Shown here in pieces: positions 46,592 through 54,639 of a stretch of DNA of 64,000 bases. Within the stretch, counting starts at the first letter, position 1, and each line of letters opens with the position of its first letter. The notes under the pieces were generated by a model, which was not told where the DNA came from, searched no databases, and was given only the letters and a program-made list of their open reading frames with translations. The translations under genes were made by a program, and so were the position numbers. The stretch comes from JAHBXE01 sp044222195 (GTDB lineage: Bacteria > Planctomycetota > Phycisphaerae > Phycisphaerales > UBA1924), in NCBI GenBank assembly GCA_044222195.1, contig JBGANS010000009.1, forward strand, positions 144,066 to 208,065, in the 5' to 3' direction.

Positions 46592-47872
46592 TCAGTGCTC
46601 GTGTTTGGCGGCGCTCTTGCCGAGGTCGGCCTTCAGAATGAAACTGCCGGTGGCGATATACGACTCCCCCTCGGCGAGCCCGGACAGAATCGGGACCATT
46701 CCGCCGACGGACTTGCCCACAGTGACGGCGCGCTTGGCGTAGGTGTTGGGCTCGCCGTCAACCGGGACGAACACCGCGGGGGCGCCCTCGACGGTCTGGA
46801 CTGCCTCTTCCGGAACCGCGACCACTGCCTCCTGTCCGGCCGGCGCGGCGGCCGTGATTTCCGCCTGGGCAAACATCCCGGGCCGGAGCCGCAAGGCGCC
46901 GGCATTTCCAGCCGTGATGTCCAGTCGCAACTGGGCGGTGCGCGTGGTCGGATCGACCATCGGAGAGATGAACCCGACCCGAGTTTCAAGCCGGTCGCCG
47001 GAGAGAAAGCCGATCGACACCCATGCGGGAGCGCCGACCACAACCTCGCCCAGGCGCGCCTCAGGAGCGTCCGCGAGGACCCAGAGCGTGCTGGTGTCGG
47101 CGAGCACGAGCAGAGCCTCGCGCTCCGGGCTGACCAGTTCTCCCAGCGTCAGTTCCCGCTGCACAACCTGGCCCGCGATCGGGGCCCTGATCACAAATCG
47201 CGGTGCGACCTCTCCCGATGTGGCGAGTCTTTCCAACGCCGGCTGATCCATTCCCAGCACGTGCAGGTGGTTCTCCGCGGCGTTCGACGCCGCCTCGGCG
47301 CCGCGCTGGGCGCCGAGAGCCGCTATGTACTCAGCCTCTCGACGCTGAACCTCGGAGAGCGAAATACCCTGGGTCTGTTCCTGCAGGTTCCGGGCGCGGT
47401 CCCAGGAGGCCTTGGCCAGGGCCACCTGGGGGGCTGCGCCCTTGGCGGCCGTTCGTTTCTGCAGGAAGTCCGACTGCGCCTCGCCGAGTTCGGCACTCTC
47501 CACAACCACCAGGTTCTGGCCCTTGACGACCTTGTCACCCAATCGCACCATGATGTCCACCGCGCGGCCGCGAAGTGGCGACCCGACATGCGCCATTGCC
47601 TCGGAGTTGAACCCGATTCGGGCCGGGCACACAAAGGTCGGCGTAAGCAGGTGCTTCGCCGCCGTCTGGAGTTTCAGGCCGTGGCGTTCAACCGCCTCCG
47701 CTGTGAGCTTGACCTCATCCGCATGCTCGTGGCCATGATCCTCGTGGGTGGCGGCGGCGGGTTTGGAGCCCGTGCCATCGTGGTCCTCTCTGCAGGCCGG
47801 CAATGATGCAAGGACCGCCAGGGCCGCGGTGAAGTGGATCAGTCGAGTGCGGGTATCGGGGGTGTGTGGCAT
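46592..47872 (-). CDS. czcB: efflux membrane fusion lipoprotein, CzcB type
   Basis: 426 residues from ATG 47872. The leader ends LAVLASLPAC (lipobox), followed by the His-rich segment HEDHGHEHADE, typical of metal-efflux adaptors. Barrel-sandwich lipoyl parts flank an alpha-hairpin (VKGQNLVVVESAELGEAQSDFLQK; VIRAPIAGQVVQRELTLGELV). The C-terminal domain ends in KADLGKSAAKHEH. It bridges CzcA and the outer-membrane channel. An upstream in-frame start exists but precedes the signal peptide and is not needed. Confidence 0.92.
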   Translation of the reverse strand: MPHTPDTRTRLIHFTAALAVLASLPACREDHDGTGSKPAAATHEDHGHEHADEVKLTAEAVERHGLKLQTAAKHLLTPTFVCPARIGFNSEAMAHVGSPLRGRAVDIMVRLGDKVVKGQNLVVVESAELGEAQSDFLQKRTAAKGAAPQVALAKASWDRARNLQEQTQGISLSEVQRREAEYIAALGAQRGAEAASNAAENHLHVLGMDQPALERLATSGEVAPRFVIRAPIAGQVVQRELTLGELVSPEREALLVLADTSTLWVLADAPEARLGEVVVGAPAWVSIGFLSGDRLETRVGFISPMVDPTTRTAQLRLDITAGNAGALRLRPGMFAQAEITAAAPAGQEAVVAVPEEAVQTVEGAPAVFVPVDGEPNTYAKRAVTVGKSVGGMVPILSGLAEGESYIATGSFILKADLGKSAAKHEH

Positions 47873-47897
47873 ACGTGCTCTCCAGTCGGTGGGATGG

Positions 47898-49304
47898 TCA
47901 GTGGTTGTCGTGGGGGGACCGCTCGGGAACCGTGGTGGTCGACGGCACGGCGATGGGCGGTGTCTCATCGATCGTGGCCGCCGCCCCCGCTCCGCCTACG
48001 GCTCGCTCAAGCCGGATCAGGGCGATCGTGGCATCTCGTTCGAGGTCGATCGCGCGGGCTCGTGCCGCGTGAAGGTCCTGCTCCGCCAGGTGCAGCGGCG
48101 TGATATCCGTGTGGCCGGCGCGGAATGTCGCCTCGGCCAGCGACCGACGCTGCTCCTGCAACGGGATGAGCTCATGGCGCACGCGATTCAGATTGGATTC
48201 GATGCGCGTGAACGAGTCGTACGCGCGCCGGACCTCTTCCACGATGCGCCGTCGTGCGAGCGAAAGCTCGTGCCGGGCTTCGACTCGCTCCGCCGAGGCA
48301 CGCTGCGACCTGGCTTGGCCCGTGTCGAAGATGGGAATGGGAATGTCGAGCGACGGTCCGAGCGTCCACGAATCGTCGCGCTCGGCCGTCACGCCCGCGC
48401 GCGTTCCATCCATCGCGCTGAGCCGGCTCACCGCATTCTCGTCACCCAGCGCCGCGAGCTTCCAGCACGCCGCTTGCACTTCCGGGCGATGAACGAGAGC
48501 GGCATCGATCCATGCGGCTTCCGGCGCCGCCTTGAGTCGCGGCTGCGCCCAATGCTCCAGCGGCCACTCCGCGGGGCTCGATGGGCGCCCGATGAGTCTC
48601 GCGAGCCGCAGCCGTTCATCACGGCGCCGGCGCTGAGCATCGTCGAGGTCCACCTCGAGTTCGACCCTCTGGGCGTCGAGCGTCGCGACATCCTGGCGGT
48701 TGCCCTCGCCGGCGGCGAGTTTGTCTCGTTCACGGCCGACCTGCGCGGTCACCAGTTCGTGCCGGCGTTCGAGCACCGGCAGCAGTTCGTCAATCGCCCG
48801 CGATGTCGCGTACCGCTCCTGCACTTCGCTCGCAATGTCGAGCGCAACAGTCACGGCCTGCGACGCCGCTTGTCGCAGTCGATGGTCCGCCGCGCTCGAC
48901 TGTCGCGGCATGCGCAGGATCGAAACAATGTCCTGCGCGAGCGACGCCTCGACAATCGGCCGTCCGGATCTCTCCGGAAACCTGACGGCGATGTTCAGCA
49001 CCGGATTGGGCAGGAGCCGGGCCTGTCGGGCGTCGGCCAGCGACACGCGTACCCGCGCCAGAGCCGCCTGCAGCCCGGGGTCGGTCATCACCGCTTGACG
49101 CGTCGCTTCGGAAAGCGTGAGTGTTCCCGCGACTTCGCCGGGTTCATCAACGGGGGAGCCTTCGGTGTGATACGCGATCAGATCAGATAGTCCGATCGCG
49201 GCGCGGATCGCCGGCTCGGTGTCGTGCGCCGGCGGGTGAACGGAACAGCCGCACAGCAGGGCCGTCAGCATCGCTGCCGACAACCCGAGGGATTGGTGTG
49301 TCAT
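47898..49304 (-). CDS. czcC: TolC-family outer-membrane efflux channel, CzcC type
   Basis: 468 residues, ATG 49304. Leader ends LTALLCGC (lipobox). Two repeated TolC/OEP domains are visible: TLSEATRQAVMTDPGLQAALARVRVSLADARQARLLPNP, and again with HRPEVQAACWKLAALGDENAV, each with long amphipathic helices. It is the outer-membrane duct of the czcCBA pump. It is followed by czcB after 25 bp and preceded by the Cys-rich small protein after 110 bp. Confidence 0.92.
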   Translation of the reverse strand: MTHQSLGLSAAMLTALLCGCSVHPPAHDTEPAIRAAIGLSDLIAYHTEGSPVDEPGEVAGTLTLSEATRQAVMTDPGLQAALARVRVSLADARQARLLPNPVLNIAVRFPERSGRPIVEASLAQDIVSILRMPRQSSAADHRLRQAASQAVTVALDIASEVQERYATSRAIDELLPVLERRHELVTAQVGRERDKLAAGEGNRQDVATLDAQRVELEVDLDDAQRRRRDERLRLARLIGRPSSPAEWPLEHWAQPRLKAAPEAAWIDAALVHRPEVQAACWKLAALGDENAVSRLSAMDGTRAGVTAERDDSWTLGPSLDIPIPIFDTGQARSQRASAERVEARHELSLARRRIVEEVRRAYDSFTRIESNLNRVRHELIPLQEQRRSLAEATFRAGHTDITPLHLAEQDLHAARARAIDLERDATIALIRLERAVGGAGAAATIDETPPIAVPSTTTVPERSPHDNH

Positions 49305-49414
49305 TCAGGGCTCGTGGAGTGATCACAAAGACAGCGCCCGCTCATCGAAACGGTTCGATGGCGGCACAGGCTGGGCTCCGCCCCGCGGGGCGAGCGATGC
49401 CCGAGGGCGATCAG

Positions 49415-49840
49415 CTAGACGACGAGAACCACCGTGCGCAACCGCGTGAGCACATCCGGAGGTCGTGCGTGCCTGGTCGCGCGGCCCGCGACAGGCAACG
49501 GGGCCGCGTCCGCCAGTGGAAGGCACGCCACCGCGACCACCAGCACCGGCGGCAGCGCTGCGGCCCGAGCCGGGCGCGGGCACGCCTTGGCGAGTTGATT
49601 GTGAGCCTTGAGGGGAGTGTCTTCGCAGGGAATGGGTTGGCCGTCGTCGGTGGATGCCGCGCCGTCGCAGGTCGACACGCAGGATCCGTCCTCGTCGTGC
49701 GAGCAGCCGGACCACTCGATGCAGGAACTCCCGTCAGCGTGCTGGCACAGCACGAGTCCGCCGTTCAAAACAATGCCTCCCAGCCCAAAGCAGATCAGGC
49801 AGAAAAACCCAACCATCTTGTGCCACAGCGGGGTACGCAT
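49415..49840 (-). CDS. small Cys-rich membrane protein upstream of czcCBA
   Basis: 141 residues from ATG 49840 (MRTPLWHKMVGFF). One N-terminal hydrophobic helix (FFCLICFGLGGIVLNGGLVL), a Cys/Asp-rich segment (CQHADGSSCIEWSGCSHDED, then CVSTCDG and CED), a linker, and a C-terminal hydrophobic helix (LPPVLVVAVACLPLA) with a basic tail. Not recognised as a named family. Its place directly before czcC recalls the CzcI position in Cupriavidus, but no homology is claimed. The acidic-Cys region could bind metal. A 16-bp inverted repeat lies 40 bp upstream of the start. Confidence 0.65.
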   Translation of the reverse strand: MRTPLWHKMVGFFCLICFGLGGIVLNGGLVLCQHADGSSCIEWSGCSHDEDGSCVSTCDGAASTDDGQPIPCEDTPLKAHNQLAKACPRPARAAALPPVLVVAVACLPLADAAPLPVAGRATRHARPPDVLTRLRTVVLVV

Positions 49841-50246
49841 CGCACCACATGGTAGGGCCCGCCCGAAGCTCGCGACGATGGCCACAAATGTGGCCCGGTC
49901 AGGCCAACGGTGGCCATGCCGATGGGAATCGCATAACTCAGACGTGTAGCACTCTTGCAGAACCGGCCGCCGACTCGCCGGGACGCCCGCTTCGGGCCCG
50001 GTCGCTATGGATGCCAAACCGCCGGAGCGACAAAGCAGCCACGCTGCGCGTCTGTGATGGCAACGGTGGTCGGTGCGAGTGCACGGCCTGGGCAACCTCT
50101 GACGACGAGTCGCAGCTCGCCATTGGTCCAAAACCCTGAGGCAACACCGCGAGTGCATGACCTACTTGATTCGCCGGACGGCAACCGCCGATGATTCTTC
50201 CATGGAAAAACGATGGTCGGCCTTCCCGTGCCGAGTATCATCGCGG
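49841..50246. other. divergent intergenic region between the Cys-rich czc gene and the lipoprotein gene
   Basis: About 400 bp without a convincing gene. The only structure seen is the 16-bp inverted repeat at 49880-49895. Open frames here are short and show no family pattern. The right edge depends on which start the lipoprotein gene uses (50157, 50202 or 50247). Confidence 0.5.
49880..49895. promoter_or_regulatory. inverted repeat GGCCAC-AAAT-GTGGCC upstream of the czc operon
   Basis: Perfect 6-bp arms around AAAT, ending 40 bp before the start codon of the Cys-rich protein on the minus strand. Position and symmetry fit an operator for a metal-responsive repressor; none is encoded in the window. 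Inference. Confidence 0.4.
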
Positions 50247-51302
50247 ATGAGATGTGGACGGGAAGTGCCGTTGAGCTTCGTGGTGGCCGGAATGTGCCTC
50301 TTCCTGTCCGCCTGCGACCAGGACGAGATCCGCGCGTATCGCGTGCCGAAGCAGGCGGCCCGGGCCGTCGCTCCGCGAGACGCGGCCGAGTCCCGCGTCG
50401 TCTGGACCGTTCCGCAAGGATGGGAATCCGTCGCCAGCGATCAGGCCATGCGACTGGCCACGTTTCGGCCGGGTACCGGTCTGCCGGAAGTTACTCTCGC
50501 CGCCTTTCCCGGTGACACAGGCGGCCTTCTTGCCAATATCAATCGCTGGCGCGGCCAACTCGGGCTTGAGCCGATCAACGAGCCTCAACTCTCCCAAACG
50601 ACGCAGACGACGACCATTGAGGGCGTTGTGGTCACCATGGTGGAACTCACAGGGTCCGCGGGGCAGCAGATGCTCGGCGCTATCGTCGTTCCCGGCGATG
50701 GCAAGACCTGGTTCGTCAAGACCACCGGTGAGCCAGCGGCGATCGCTTCGATCAAGCCCGCGTTTGTTGAGTTCGCCAGGTCTTTCCGTCTCAAGAGCGG
50801 AGCCGCCGCGGCCGGCGCAAGCACCATGGGAAGCCCAGGCGCCACGGGGGTTGTGCTCCCCGTGGCCGGTGCGGGCGAAGTGCAAGATCGGCTCTCCGCC
50901 TGGAAACCGCCCGCGAACTGGAGCGCCGATCCTGAGGCATCCCCGATTGTCGCAGCGGCCTACAACGCGGCCAACGCTGACGGCGGCGCCAAGATCACCG
51001 CGACGATGCTCCTCAACGACGGCGGCGGAGTGCTCTCGAACGTCAACCGCTGGCGCGACCAGTTGGGCCTGCCCCCTGTCGAAAGCCTCGGCAAGGAGAA
51101 CATCGTCGACCTGGGCCACGGCAACATGATGGTGGACATCTCAAGTGCCGACGGCGCCCGCCGAATGGTCTCCGCGATTGTGGCCGCGCAGAACCAGACG
51201 TGGTTCTTCAAGATGACGGGCGCGCCGAAGTCTGTCGACGCCGAACGTGCAAGCTACGAGCGGCTGGTCCGCATGGTGGGGCTCGGAGAAAGCCCGCCAT
51301 GA
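50247..51302 (+). CDS. lipoprotein with duplicated domain, upstream of ccsBA
   Basis: 351 residues from ATG 50247, chosen because it gives a compact lipoprotein signal (VPLSFVVAGMCLFLSAC); in-frame starts at 50202 and 50157 are possible. Two copies of a roughly 130-residue unit follow: W-x-VPQGWESVAS...LLANINRWRGQLGLEPI...WFVKTTG, and WKPPANWSADPEAS...VLSNVNRWRDQLGLPPV...WFFKMTG. No catalytic residues recognised. The stop overlaps ccsB (ATGA), so it is tied to the cytochrome c maturation genes, possibly as an extracytoplasmic accessory factor. The function is unknown. Confidence 0.72.
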   Translation: MRCGREVPLSFVVAGMCLFLSACDQDEIRAYRVPKQAARAVAPRDAAESRVVWTVPQGWESVASDQAMRLATFRPGTGLPEVTLAAFPGDTGGLLANINRWRGQLGLEPINEPQLSQTTQTTTIEGVVVTMVELTGSAGQQMLGAIVVPGDGKTWFVKTTGEPAAIASIKPAFVEFARSFRLKSGAAAAGASTMGSPGATGVVLPVAGAGEVQDRLSAWKPPANWSADPEASPIVAAAYNAANADGGAKITATMLLNDGGGVLSNVNRWRDQLGLPPVESLGKENIVDLGHGNMMVDISSADGARRMVSAIVAAQNQTWFFKMTGAPKSVDAERASYERLVRMVGLGESPP

Positions 51303-52480
51303 ATCCCGTGAAGCGAGCGTTGAAGGTCGTGGCCTCTCTCAAGTTGACCGTGGCGCTGTTCGCGATGGCGATGTTCTTGATTCTCGCCGGAACGCTCGCC
51401 CAGGTGCACGAAGGGATATGGACTGTCGTCGATCGATACTTCCGGTCAGGTCTGGTACGGGTGGAGTTTCAGCTCTTTGTCCCGCGTGAGGTCGCCCGCG
51501 TTCCGGGCGCGATCCTGTTCCCCGGCGGGTTTGCCATCGCCGGCGCACTGCTGGTCAACCTGCTCGCGGCGCACGCGGTTCGCTTCAAGTTCAGCACCAA
51601 GCGCATCGGCATCATCGTCACCCATCTCGGAATCATCCTGCTGCTGGTGGGAGAGTTCGTCACGGGCCTGGCCGCCACCGAAGGCAACATGGCGATCAAC
51701 GAAGGCGACTCATCCAACTACATCGAGGACATCCGTTCCGCCGAGCTGGCCGTGATTGATCCGTCGGACGCCGCTGATGACTTGGTTGTCGTTGTGCCGG
51801 CCGGGAAGCTGGCCCAACCAGACGCCACCATCGTTCACGGCTTGCTGCCCTTCCGGATTCGCGTGGATCAATGGATGCCAAACTCGCAGGTACTCGGGCC
51901 GAAGCAGGCGCCCGCCGGGATACTTGCCAAGGCCGATTCCGGCGCGGGCAAGTCCGTCGCCGCCGTGGCCGCGCCGCGCGCGACCGGCGTCGACGGCGCC
52001 AACACCGATGTCCCTTCCGCCTACATCACCCTGTTCCGCGGCGAACAGCGGCTTGGCGCCTACCTGGTCTCGGTGTACCTCGAAGACCCCCAGGCCGTCG
52101 ACGTCGGCGGCAAGATCTACGGCATCCAGCTCCGGTTCAAACGCACCTACAAGCCCTACACGCTCCACCTGCTCGACTTCAAGCACGACAAGTTCGTCGG
52201 CACTGAAACCGCCAGGAACTTCTCGAGCAAGGTCCGCCTCGTCGATCCGGCCCGGCAGGTCGATCGCGAAGTTCTGATCTACATGAACCACCCGCTTCGT
52301 TATGCCGGCGAAACGTTTTATCAGGCTTCGTTCAAGGAAGACGATTCCGGAACCGTCCTCCAGGTCGTCCGGAATCCCGGCTGGTTGCTGCCCTACATAT
52401 CGTGCGCCATGGTTGGTGGGGGGATGCTCCTTCACTTCGTGATGCGAATGGCGCCCGTCGTTCGGAGACGCACCAAATGA
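51299..52480 (+). CDS. ccsB: cytochrome c biogenesis protein ResB/CcsB
   Basis: 393 residues from ATG 51299. Part of the system II haem c lyase that carries haem across the membrane and attaches it to CxxCH proteins. Membrane helices near residues 10-35 (LKLTVALFAMAMFLILAGTL), 65-85 and 95-115 are followed by a large extracytoplasmic domain and a C-terminal helix. ResB-type features include the LASLKLTV-like start and QLRFKRTYKPYTLHLLDFKHDKFVGT ending in MNHPLRYAGETFYQASF. Overlaps ccsA by ATGA. Confidence 0.9.
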   Translation: MNPVKRALKVVASLKLTVALFAMAMFLILAGTLAQVHEGIWTVVDRYFRSGLVRVEFQLFVPREVARVPGAILFPGGFAIAGALLVNLLAAHAVRFKFSTKRIGIIVTHLGIILLLVGEFVTGLAATEGNMAINEGDSSNYIEDIRSAELAVIDPSDAADDLVVVVPAGKLAQPDATIVHGLLPFRIRVDQWMPNSQVLGPKQAPAGILAKADSGAGKSVAAVAAPRATGVDGANTDVPSAYITLFRGEQRLGAYLVSVYLEDPQAVDVGGKIYGIQLRFKRTYKPYTLHLLDFKHDKFVGTETARNFSSKVRLVDPARQVDREVLIYMNHPLRYAGETFYQASFKEDDSGTVLQVVRNPGWLLPYISCAMVGGGMLLHFVMRMAPVVRRRTK

Positions 52481-54219
52481 ACAAGATCCAGAAAATCGTC
52501 CCTTGGATCGCACTGGTGATCGCCGCGGCGTACCTCGCCGCCGGCCTCTTTACGGCCCGGCAGGACGGGCCGATGGACTTCAACGCCTTCGGCCGCATTC
52601 CCGTTTCCGCGCAGGGCCGCACCAAGCCTCTCGATACCTTCGCCCGCAACAGCATGATGGTGATGAGCGGCCGCCAGACCGTCGCCGTCGACGGCCGCCA
52701 ACGCCCCGCCATCGAGTGGCTTGCCGACGTCCTGGCGAAGCCGGAAGTCGCCGCCGATCGCGAAGTGTTCCGTATCGATCACCCGGACGTCGTGGCGATT
52801 CTGGGGCTGGATCGGGGTGCCGAGACAACCCGCAAGCGTTTCACGTTTCACGAAGTCGTGGCCAAGGGCCAGGAGATTTTCCGGCAGAGCGATCTCGCGG
52901 AGACGATCCCATCCAAGAAACGTGATCCATTTCAGCGGCAGATCGTGAACCTCAAGGACAAGCTGATCCTGTACATGTCCATCGGTCGCATGGAAGCGCC
53001 GTACGCGGTCGCTCCCTTTGCCACAGGCGAGGAGTGGCGTCCGATGGTCGCCGCCCTCAGCAAGCCCACAGGCGGCGGGCATCCAAGTGTCGAGGCCTTC
53101 CGTGGAATTCTCTCCGCGTACGCCAAAGGCGACGCCGCGGCATTCAACGAGCAGGTCTCGCGGTACCTCGAACTCGTTGCGGGCCGCCTCCCGGGAGAGA
53201 CCCGCCGCGCCGGATACGAAGTAGGATTCAATCGCTTCGAGCCTTTCTATCGCGCCTCGGCCATGTACGTGTTCGCCTTCCTGCTCGGGAGCATCGGGTT
53301 CCTGCTGGGCTGCCTGTCCAAGGGCGGCTGGGCCCGGTCGCTGGGGCGTGCCACGATCGGCGTGCTCGCGGCGACGCTCCTCGTCCACACCATCGGTATC
53401 GTCTCGCGGATCTACCTCCAGGGCCGGCCGCCGGTGACCAACCTCTATTCATCCGCGGTGTTCATCGGGTGGGCATGCATTCTGCTCGGCCTGAGCATCG
53501 AGTGGTTCTTCCGCATCGGGCTCGGCAGCATTGTTGCATCCGTCATCGGCTTCGCCAGCCTCGTCGTCGCGCACAACCTCAGCAGCTCCGGCGACACGAT
53601 GGAGATGATGCAGGCCGTGCTCGACACCAACTTCTGGCTGGCCACGCACGTCGTGGTCGTCACCATCGGCTATTCGGCCACCTTCCTGGCCGGCTTCCTG
53701 GGCATCATGTACATCGTGCTCGGAGTCTTCACGCCCCTTCTCAAGGGCGACCTCGGCAAGAGCCTGCCCAAGATGATCTACGGCGTGATCTGTTTCGCCG
53801 CGCTGGCCAGTTTTGTCGGAACCGTTCTCGGCGGCATCTGGGCAGACCAGTCCTGGGGCCGCTTCTGGGGCTGGGATCCCAAGGAGAACGGCGCCGCTCT
53901 GATCGTCCTCATGAACGTCCTCATCCTGCACGCCCGTTGGGGCGGCATGGTCCGCGAGCGGGGTGTCGCCATGCTGGCCGTCGGTGGCAACATCGTCACG
54001 GCCTGGTCGTGGTTCGGGACCAACATGCTGGGTGTCGGGCTCCACTCGTACGGCTTCATGGCGTCAGCCGTCTTCTGGCTTGGCTCGTTCATGCTGCTCC
54101 AGGTTCTGTTCATCGTTATCGCGGCCATTCCAAGGCGGTTGTGGCGCAGCACGGCACGCGAAGCGGGCCGACCCGGCCCGGCCAAGCCCTGGACCAAGAC
54201 TGTTCCCAGCCCCACGTGA
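52477..54219 (+). CDS. ccsA: cytochrome c biogenesis protein CcsA/ResC
   Basis: 580 residues from ATG 52477. Haem-handling protein of system II. A long N-terminal part (to about residue 265), with one helix and a soluble domain, precedes the CcsA core. The core has conserved histidines (in LVHTIGIVSRIYLQ, AHNLSS, THVVVVTIGYSATF) and the WWD haem site GIWADQSWGRFWGWDPKEN. It would mature CcoO, CcoP and other c-type cytochromes. The long N-terminal extension resembles the fused ccs layout in Planctomycetota and Bacteroidetes. Confidence 0.93.
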   Translation: MNKIQKIVPWIALVIAAAYLAAGLFTARQDGPMDFNAFGRIPVSAQGRTKPLDTFARNSMMVMSGRQTVAVDGRQRPAIEWLADVLAKPEVAADREVFRIDHPDVVAILGLDRGAETTRKRFTFHEVVAKGQEIFRQSDLAETIPSKKRDPFQRQIVNLKDKLILYMSIGRMEAPYAVAPFATGEEWRPMVAALSKPTGGGHPSVEAFRGILSAYAKGDAAAFNEQVSRYLELVAGRLPGETRRAGYEVGFNRFEPFYRASAMYVFAFLLGSIGFLLGCLSKGGWARSLGRATIGVLAATLLVHTIGIVSRIYLQGRPPVTNLYSSAVFIGWACILLGLSIEWFFRIGLGSIVASVIGFASLVVAHNLSSSGDTMEMMQAVLDTNFWLATHVVVVTIGYSATFLAGFLGIMYIVLGVFTPLLKGDLGKSLPKMIYGVICFAALASFVGTVLGGIWADQSWGRFWGWDPKENGAALIVLMNVLILHARWGGMVRERGVAMLAVGGNIVTAWSWFGTNMLGVGLHSYGFMASAVFWLGSFMLLQVLFIVIAAIPRRLWRSTAREAGRPGPAKPWTKTVPSPT

Positions 54220-54270
54220 GCCCCGGCGCGCCACACCCGAGGATTGCGCACAAAGTCGTGACACGAACTG

Positions 54271-54435
54271 ATGGCCGATTGCCGGCGGGCCTTCCTGGAG
54301 GCAAAGACGGACTTCGCCGGCCTGATGACGCCGGCTCAGGTCAACCGGTTCGTGGCGGAAGTGGTCGGGCCGCTGGAAGTGCTGCCGGACGGCAGCGTGC
54401 GGCAAAAGGAAACCGTTGACGGCCAAATGCTGTGA
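54271..54435 (+). CDS. small hypothetical ORF or gene remnant
   Basis: 54 residues with an in-frame stop 12 bp upstream. The sequence has a TPAQVNRFVAEVVGPLEVLP core and no recognised motif. Ends 5 bp before a repeat element. No strong ribosome binding site. It may be a remnant; kept at low confidence. Confidence 0.3.
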   Translation: MADCRRAFLEAKTDFAGLMTPAQVNRFVAEVVGPLEVLPDGSVRQKETVDGQML

Positions 54436-54440
54436 ACGGT

Positions 54441-54536
54441 TCCAATAGCGGGGGGGGTCGCTATCGCGACCGTTGGCAGCGCCCCTGCATTCCAAGGGAC
54501 TTCGGCGCGATGTCACTCCGGGCGGCGTTCTGGGCG
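54441..54536. repeat. repeat block upstream of first Ser/Thr kinase gene
   Basis: CAATAGCGGGGGGGGTCGCT...GCGACCGTT at 54443-54474 and CGGGCGGCGTTCTGGGCG at 54519-54536. The same two blocks, 71-74 bp apart, recur at 57406-57435 and 57480-57497 before the sigma factor gene. ATAGCG and CGCTAT can pair across the G-run. Function unknown. Confidence 0.7.
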
Positions 54537-54639
54537 CAATTCAGGAACATGGCCGGGCGGTAGGGGCCGGTTGCAGAGCGTTCGCGATACGCGGCCTACT
54601 CGCGCGTTCAACGAGTGTCACTTCGAGTACCATCCCAGG

